DNA from: Symsagittifera roscoffensis
Lineage: Eukaryota; Xenacoelomorpha; Acoela; Convolutidae
NCBI RefSeq assembly: GCF_963678635.1
Contig: NC_087064.1
Location: 80,823,526-80,887,525, forward strand
Reading direction: 5' to 3'
DNA length: 64,000 bases
Under the pieces are notes generated by a model. It ran no database searches. It was not told the origin of the DNA and saw only the letters and a list, made by a program, of their open reading frames with translations. Of this stretch, positions 60,500-64,000 are shown piece by piece. Each line of letters opens with the position of its first letter. Positions within the stretch are counted from its first letter, which is position 1. The position numbers were made by a program, and so were the translations under genes.

Positions 60500-60800
60500 A
60501 CCCATAACAGTAATTAAAGAAGGAGAAGCTGTCTTCACTTATGAAACGCCCCAAAATGAAAAAAAACACCACTGAAAATTTGAGACATAGTGCAGGTACA
60601 CAAAGACCAAACACTGCCAGGTGTTTAGCCGATTGGACTTATAAGGGATAAATATCCTGGAAGAGATGGTGCGACACAAATGTAACGATAACGGTGAGGT
60701 TGGCTCACGTCAAGATCAACAGTCGCGCCACTGCGCCTGTTAAAGTTTTCAATTTTTTCACGCAATAAATATTTACGCTGTTTCCTGGAAAAATTGAAAA
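60500..60800 (+). pseudogene. BEL/Pao-like pol C-terminal tail (old copy)
   Basis: RCLADWTYKG followed, one frame over, by DKYPGRDGAT (about 60640-60690) corresponds to the PRGLWPIGxV..YPGxDGxxR region at the end of BEL/Pao pol, downstream of the VWLLED block. Stops and shifts abound. Same strand as the other old copies. Confidence 0.5.
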
Positions 60801-61000
60801 AGTTCACCCAAAAAAAAACTATACTCCAGTTGGTTAACGCTTTTTAATCGCATAAGTTATTGCATACCAAAAAAAAAATTTAAAAGCCGGAACAATAATA
60901 GGGAGCACAAAAAATTATTATAGCTTGTAGGAAAACCAAAACATGCAGTCAAAGCACATGCTACTAAATACCGCAAAGGTGTCCCAAAAATGACACCAAT

Positions 61001-62670
61001 TTTTACGACTTAAGTTCGAAAAACAAGATTAGTTGTACTATTTCAGTACTATCCCCAAGCTTGGATAATGTAATAAACTGACATACGGAAAAACAAAAAA
61101 CCTATTCCCTACGGTAATCGAACTTATGCCATCGACTAGCAACAACTTTGAGTCTTATGCCTTAGCATGCTGTCATCCAAATATCAGCCACTTAAATAGA
61201 GGCTGTTATTTACAAATACTAGCTACACAGACTTAATTTGGCACTTTAGAGAAGGTGGCACTAATTTATACGACTGAAAACAAAAAGTGAAATAAAGTGA
61301 TAACAATTGTTAATTAAATCGCATCTACGAAAATAATTGAAGAAGCTAATCAAAATGCAAAAACAAAAACAGTTCGGGAACACATCAGTTTTATACAAAA
61401 AAGTTTTTTGAAGATCCATTTTCACGATTCCTCAAAAATATCTGGGACCAATTTTATACATTTTTCTACAACATTAAAAGGTGATTTCATTCTCCAAGTC
61501 GATTTCGTTCATCAAGTCTTCACAGTTTTGAGAAAACACTAAGAAATGGAGATTGGCCAAAAAACGCATTACCACTACTCATTTTAAATTTTGAGCTTAA
61601 ATGGTCGATGAAAAACCGTCTTTCTTCAAAATAAATTTTAATTTAGAATATGATGAGATATGGTTTTAAAGATAGAGTTTTCCTACGCCAATTTTGCAGC
61701 GACCTTTCGGCCTCCTGGTTGTGTAATCCGATTACATAATGGATTGCATAAACAAAGGATGCGTCATTCCACACTGCAGTATAAAAATACTTCATTGAAA
61801 AATAAATCAACTGACAACAGCACCGTCAGTTCATGTTTTAGACAACAAGAACGTCATCAGCAGAGCAATTGAGGTTATTTATCGGTTGAAGTGAGTTAAC
61901 TGGGGTTAAACAGGTTTTTGAACAAAGCAAGAATCAAGACATTGTTTCGCTATTTCGATCAATTTAAAGCTTCAAATATCGTCATGCGCTGTAGCTTGGT
62001 TGCTCGAAACATCATTGGCGTCAACTCCGTTCAAAGAAAGTCTAAAAAAAATTGACAAGAATTTTTTCCTGTTTTTGTTTTCAACTAACTTTTTTTTGAG
62101 TTTCCTTCTCCGAACAAAGTTGACTATTGTCCGTTTATAAAGCACTAAACCACTTAAAGATGACTATTTTAACCCTGAGAATTAAAAACTTTGGGTAATT
62201 TCAAGTCGTCGGATATTTGGTGAGACATCAAAGAGAAATGCTGAACATAGTTTGAGACGCTTTGAGTTAATTTTTTTTCTTCTATTGTGGGTGATTCTTC
62301 TTTGAAGTTAGAATTGCATTAGTCTGCGGTGTTTTCCTCTTTTGTACACCCACAAGCTGTTGGTAGCTCCACCATCTGAAAAAATACACTTTTAAAAAAA
62401 CCTTTCCGAAAAATGATATATGTTCAATGAAAGTTTTTGGAAAAGATATATTTTCATGAATAAACTGCGGCAGAGGTAAACTGGGGGAAATAACACCCTC
62501 CTTGCTTCCTTAACCTGAAACCATAAAACAACTGAAACTTAATTGTAATTTGCTCATTTATGCTATTTCATTGATTTAGTTCATATTTCTTCAAATTTTT
62601 CTATTCGCATTGAACTGAATAGAAATGGATTTAAAAAAAAAGCTATTGAAACCATTATTAAACATAATTG
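61001..62670. other. No gene recognised
   Basis: AT-rich. A 70-codon frame at 61660-61872 has no motif. This is the 3' flank of the minus-strand gene ending near 62674. Confidence 0.4.
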
Positions 62671-62673
62671 AGA

Positions 62674-62782
62674 TCACGCAAAGATCGGTAGTTTTTGATA
62701 AACACCGAATGCAGCGATGGCGTTTTCAGTGTAATACGCAAAATCTGTGTTGGAATTTTGAAATGAAACCTGTGAGGAATCC
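62674..62782 (-). CDS. Terminal exon of cysteine-rich secreted gene (two splice options)
   Basis: Two acceptors follow the donor at 62834. With TTTGTCTAG (52-bp intron) the exon runs 62782-62726 and ends KFQHRFCVLH-stop, supplying one more cysteine. With CCTCACAG (65-bp intron) it runs 62769-62674 and reads VSFQNSNTDFAYYTENAIAA, FGVYQKLPIFA-stop, without cysteine but with a longer open frame. Both keep phase 0. A cystine-knot domain would be expected to end with further cysteines, which slightly favours the first option; frame length favours the second. Confidence 0.45.
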
Positions 62783-62834
62783 CTAGACAAATCATTGAAC
62801 ACTATTAGATCATTACATTTGGCTTCTGACTTAC

Positions 62835-63061
62835 CACTTCCGATGGGCGAGTGATTGCGCCCTGGCCAGGTACAAACAAGGTGTCCAGAGTGTCCACTGT
62901 CCTGTTGAACGACTGCAGTGGTTTGCAGCAGTGGTTCAGATTCAGACAGCCCCCCTTGCACTCCCTGCCCTTGTACACTCGAGTGCCTCTCCCATTCGGT
63001 CCACGCTCAGTCACTGTCTTGCTCACCAGTGAACACTCCACAGGGTCAGCCTGCACGTTAG
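62835..63061 (-). CDS. Secreted cysteine-rich domain, cystine-knot-like
   Basis: A 227-bp exon between a TATTCTGTAG acceptor and a GAAGTG|GTAAGT donor: two bases of a split codon plus 75 codons. It reads NVQADPVECSLVSKTVTERG, then GTRVYKGRECKGGCLNLNHC and CKPLQSFNRTVDTLDTLF. The cysteine pattern C-x(21)-C-x-G-x-C-x(5)-CC-x-P, with Gly inside C-x-G-x-C and a CC-P pair, is that of cystine-knot ring proteins (TGF-beta, CTCK/mucin-type, bursicon and noggin relatives), and there is an N-glycosylation site (NRT). The spacing between C-x-G-x-C and CC is shorter than usual in TGF-beta, so I do not name a family. The signal peptide would be in an upstream exon beyond 63061. G+C is higher than the flanks, and splice sites on both sides are good. 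Confidence 0.65.
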
Positions 63062-63261
63062 CTACAGAATACAAAAAACATTTGTCAAAAATATTGATAA
63101 ATTGTATCTACATGTTGTTTTCTATAAAACAAAGCGGCGGACGCTAAAAAATGAATTCAAATTACAAAATTCGCTCGAACAGAAAAATTTCATCAAATTT
63201 CATACGTTTCAATTTGTTTTTATTTTTAGTGAGAATTTTTTATTGTCATTATTTTGTTAAT

Positions 63262-63269
63262 GGTGCACT
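63262..63269 (+). repeat. Left target-site duplication GGTGCACT
   Basis: Eight bases directly before the CAGGGGCGGAT terminus, repeated exactly at 63693-63700. Confidence 0.9.
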
Positions 63270-63692
63270 CAGGGGCGGATCTAAGATTTTCTCGGGGGGG
63301 GGGGGGGATTTCCAAAAAAATTTTGAAAATTTTGTCGACCTTTTTTTTAGGTCGACCAAATTGACTTTCTGAGCTCTCCCAAAGCACTACAAAGACCCTG
63401 TTTTGGCCACAATTTCTGCGCCGCAAAATTTTGAAAAAACAGGCCAATAAAGGCGTTTTTAGGCACTTTTTGGAAAATGTTTCACCAAAAATCGCGATTT
63501 TTCGGCGCGCGCTCCCCCTTCAAAATTAGTATGTATTGGCGCCAAAGGCGCCTTTAGAAAATTTTTAGGGTCCGTCACCAAAAAAGAATATCTCAAAAAA
63601 GTACAAAGGGGGGACCCTTTGGGTCGGCAGGGTGTCGAATCCCTGAGGGGGAAGGGGCGTCCGCCTCCCCCCCCCCCCCAAATCCGCCCCTG
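63270..63692 (+). mobile_element. hAT-type MITE, 423 bp, intact ends
   Basis: Termini CAGGGGCGGATC.. and ..AATCCGCCCCTG are inverted repeats (11 bp perfect, then G-rich and C-rich tracts). They are flanked by a perfect 8-bp duplication, GGTGCACT. Starting with CAG and making 8-bp duplications are the hallmarks of the hAT superfamily. The interior has no coding sequence; minus-strand frames such as 63593-63805 run across it by chance. The perfect duplication implies recent insertion. It lies about 200 bp upstream of the cysteine-rich exon, probably in that gene's intron. Confidence 0.85.
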
Positions 63693-63700
63693 GGTGCACT
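63693..63700 (+). repeat. Right target-site duplication GGTGCACT
   Basis: Exact copy of 63262-63269 immediately after the CCGCCCCTG terminus. Confidence 0.9.
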
Positions 63701-63964
63701 AAGCCCTGAAAATTTAGAAAAAAAAATTTTAACGCAGAGGCGAAGCTGCGCTTCGCAGACACCAGCGAGGAAAATGCAAAAAAGAGCTCTAAACAGGCAA
63801 AACAAAGTGAAAAAAGGAAAAAAATTTAAATAAGCTTGAGAAAAAAAAACTGATTATCAATTTTGAGACTAATAGTATCACAGCCGCTTGTAATTTTAAT
63901 AACGCTAGCCACCAATAAAGCAGCAAAAAATTTTGAGCAAAAAAAAACAAAAACTAATTCATTG

Positions 63965-64000
63965 TTCCGGATTTGAATCTCCGACCTGCTGATTAGGAGC
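63965..64000 (-). tRNA. tRNA-Arg(CCU)-like fragment, truncated by window end
   Basis: The minus strand from 64000 reads GCTCCTAATCAGCAGGTCGG, AGATTCAAATCCGG. This looks like an anticodon loop CTCCTAA (anticodon CCT), a 3' anticodon stem TCAGC, a five-base variable region and a TTCAAAT T-loop. The 5' half lies outside the window. The T-stem pairs poorly (about three bases), so a tRNA-derived SINE or pseudogene is as likely as a working tRNA gene. Confidence 0.35.

Larger units (their letters stand above)
53600..61000 (+). repeat. Several old, diverged copies of the BEL-derived repeat
   Basis: Landmarks of the 3.2-kb units recur in order but heavily mutated. ACCAGATT..CAACATCATTACTACGGTTGCC-like segments occur at about 54824, 57412 and 59416 (compare 32077 and 34672). 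TTCAACATCAACAGTCCTATCGTTTT-like segments occur at about 56690, 57345 and 59225. TGTTCAACACTT-like starts occur at 56587, 57247 and 59115. A GCATGCCACTGA segment occurs at 55990 and 60450. At least three copies of 2-2.6 kb are implied. Short open frames in this region are regarded as fragments of these repeats. Confidence 0.55.

Noticed and set aside
62851-63147. 98-codon plus-strand frame over the cysteine-rich exon
   Set aside because: The minus strand has matching splice sites and the cysteine pattern; the plus frame is its shadow.

Overview
This window looks like AT-rich, repeat-dominated animal genomic DNA. No bacterial operon, CRISPR array or rRNA is visible. Homopolymer runs, AAAT microsatellite, remains of Ty3/gypsy-like and BEL/Pao-like LTR retroelements, hAT-type MITEs and coding exons bounded by GT..AG introns all point to a metazoan. 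Where two adjacent exons can be joined, the introns are very short (80, 71, and 52 or 65 bp). A small marine invertebrate, possibly a larvacean tunicate, would fit, but the sequence does not prove it.

Layout. 1-3165: two tandem degenerate copies of a gypsy-like element (reverse transcriptase and integrase remains), each carrying a hairpin-ended element. 4130-16870: scattered copies, on both strands, of the same hairpin-ended non-autonomous family, plus an old hAT-like MITE, one clear exon of a Cys-loop ligand-gated ion channel (9735-9888, minus) and a poly-C/poly-G foldback element. 16930-22765: four tandem ~1463-bp units, each a dimer of hairpin-family modules. 22770-31600: mostly unassigned, with more hairpin copies at 27.1-28.8 kb. 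31640-43870: BEL/Pao pol remains, of which a ~3.2-kb piece has become a three-unit near-identical tandem array. 47.2-47.6 kb: another BEL/Pao integrase fragment on the minus strand. 49.0-49.9 kb: a 76-bp minisatellite. 50374-51449: a minus-strand gene with an SGNH-hydrolase end joined to a complete AlkB-type 2-oxoglutarate/Fe(II) dioxygenase core, carrying a frameshift and an internal loss. 52.1-53.4 kb: minisatellite and AAAT microsatellite. 53.6-60.8 kb: several older, diverged BEL/Pao-derived copies. 62.67-63.06 kb: the 3' end of a secreted cysteine-rich (cystine-knot-like) gene on the minus strand. 63270-63692: a young hAT MITE with a perfect 8-bp target duplication. 63.96-64 kb: a tRNA-Arg(CCU)-like fragment cut by the window end.

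The host-gene content is small: one ion-channel exon, one cystine-knot-like gene end and a few weak candidates. The most unusual items are the SGNH-AlkB gene and the hairpin-ended family, whose terminal stem shows compensatory and wobble changes and which has been amplified into a satellite. All gene calls rest on reading motifs by eye; no database search was run.
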